In this document: positions 63,443-64,000 of the stretch, piece after piece
Layout of the letters: every line of letters starts with the position of its first letter
Position numbering within the stretch: the stretch's first letter is position 1
Source of the DNA: Hyphomicrobium methylovorum
GTDB taxonomy: Bacteria; Pseudomonadota; Alphaproteobacteria; Rhizobiales; Hyphomicrobiaceae
Direction: 5' to 3'
Assembly: GCF_013626205.1 (NCBI RefSeq)
Contig: NZ_QHJE01000001.1
Span: forward strand, 1,054,001-1,118,000
Length of the DNA stretch: 64,000 nucleotides
Notes under the pieces: model-generated
Seen by the model: the letters and a program-made list of their open reading frames with translations, nothing else
Database searches by the model: none
Told to the model about the DNA's origin: nothing
Made by a program: the position numbers and the translations under genes

Positions 63443-63608
63443 TTGTATCAATTATCACGCCATAGCGATTTTTTGTACCAATTTTCATGACTTTGTATCA
63501 TTTTTCATGATAGGATGCATCCTGTATCGTTTTTCACAGGAGGGCACCGTTTTTCATGGCCAGAGCGCCGCAGAACCGATTTTCAGGCCCCGTAACCGTT
63601 TTTCATGA
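63443..63608. repeat. Array of seven 18-bp direct repeats at the fic start
   Basis: Copies begin at 63443, 63473, 63493, 63522, 63542, 63571 and 63591. Consensus TTGTAYCRTTTTTCATGA; the best kept part is CRTTTTTCATGA. Start-to-start distances are 30, 20, 29, 20, 29 and 20 bp. The last three copies overlap or lie inside the fic coding region. Copies B and C overlap a likely promoter. The regular two-and-three-turn spacing suggests cooperative binding of a dimer or an iteron-binding protein. Confidence 0.75.
63473..63501 (+). promoter_or_regulatory. Possible fic promoter within the repeat array
   Basis: TTGTAC (63473-63478), 17 bp, TATCAT (63496-63501). Both hexamers belong to repeat copies B and C, so a protein bound to the repeats would compete with RNA polymerase. 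Expected start near 63508, 48 bp before the fic ATG, which has CAGGAGGG upstream at 63537. Confidence 0.45.
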
Positions 63609-64000
63609 ACGGCGGCTGCCGGAGGTTGCGACACCCGTTGGCTATGCGGCGCTGATTGATGCGTATGGCTTGGCCGTTCCGGTTCCGGCCACCCTCTCTG
63701 CAATCGGCACACGTCATCGCCGCACGGAGCAGCAGGGCTGGCGGATATTCGGGCCGCGATATGCGCCGGATGCCAGCCTCGAAGGCCACCTCACATTCGC
63801 TCTCAAGCATGAGGGACTTGATCTTGGGGTGCTCAAGCGCCTGTTCCTTGCCGTGGGTTCGGCGGAAATAGAAAGGCTGGTGCGAGCCGAGCCGACGGGG
63901 CGTTATGCGCGCCGCATCTGGTTTTTGTATGAGTGGCTGACGGGGGCGCGGCTTGACCTGCCGGATGCTGCCGCAGGCACATATGTGGCCGCGCTTGATC
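63556..64000 (+). CDS. Fic-family protein, 3' partial at window edge
   Basis: Open from ATG 63556 (AGGAGGG upstream) to the end of the window. The visible 148 residues include NRFSGPVTVFHERRLPE, GHLTFALKHEGLDLGVLKRLF and GRYARRIWFLYEWLTGARLDLPD, which I recognise as the N-terminal region of a family of Fic/DOC proteins. The Fic motif HPFx(D/E)GNGR, if present, is beyond 64000, so enzyme activity cannot be judged. Fic enzymes usually transfer AMP to proteins. The gene begins inside a repeat array, suggesting self-regulation. Confidence 0.7.
   Translation, partial: MARAPQNRFSGPVTVFHERRLPEVATPVGYAALIDAYGLAVPVPATLSAIGTRHRRTEQQGWRIFGPRYAPDASLEGHLTFALKHEGLDLGVLKRLFLAVGSAEIERLVRAEPTGRYARRIWFLYEWLTGARLDLPDAAAGTYVAALD

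Noticed and set aside
63443-63608. RepA or repABC replication origin at the right edge
   Set aside because: The following frame reads as a Fic-family protein, not a replication initiator, although an iteron-like function of the repeats cannot be excluded.
24716-64000. CRISPR arrays or rRNA genes in the element
   Set aside because: No regular repeat-spacer pattern with unique spacers of CRISPR size was seen; the 63.4-kb array has short, alternating spacing and no cas genes. No rRNA sequence was recognised.

Overview
This window looks like part of an alphaproteobacterial chromosome, probably Hyphomicrobiales and perhaps close to Hyphomicrobium. That placement is an inference from high GC, the style of the housekeeping proteins and an intracellular polyhydroxybutyrate (PHB) depolymerase. 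It has two halves joined at a tRNA-Arg(CCG) gene at 24639-24715.

Left half (1-24.7 kb) is ordinary core genome. It holds two glycosyltransferases, translation genes (infC, rpmI-rplT, pheS-pheT, lepA, infA), a cold-shock gene, type II NADH dehydrogenase, a lytic transglycosylase, a phasin-like protein and phaZ, polA, and several small secreted or membrane proteins. infC appears to start at a non-canonical ATC codon, ends at its own terminator, and is separated from rpmI-rplT by 2.4 kb.

Right half (24.7 kb to the window end) is a mobile element inserted at the tRNA gene. A serine recombinase lies next to the tRNA and its reading frame runs antisense through it. In order, the element carries: a three-gene operon ending in a HEPN-like protein (27.0-28.8 kb); a XhoI/PaeR7I-like type II restriction-modification operon with a ribbon-helix-helix (RHH) regulator and a perfect palindromic operator (28.8-31.5 kb); a resolvase region (32-34 kb); RHH paralogs with repeated GGGTACCC sites (35.4-36.7 kb); a metal and arsenic module of MerR, CDF exporter, LspA and ars genes (37.1-41.6 kb) lying between two paralogous genes; mobilization genes (VirD4-like coupling protein, MobC-like protein, relaxase) with an M16 peptidase, an ion channel and a gamma-glutamylcyclotransferase-like protein between them (42.9-52.3 kb); and a copper/heavy-metal module of P-type ATPase, CsoR, DUF305 proteins and a CusBA/CzcBA-type pump (52.9-62.7 kb). 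The far end of the element is outside the window.

The least expected signals are at the right. The copper module is bracketed by two direct repeats of about 322 bp, each encoding a related 36-residue microprotein on the minus strand. The last gene, a Fic-family protein cut by the window edge, begins inside an array of seven 18-bp repeats whose starts are spaced 30, 20, 29, 20, 29 and 20 bp.
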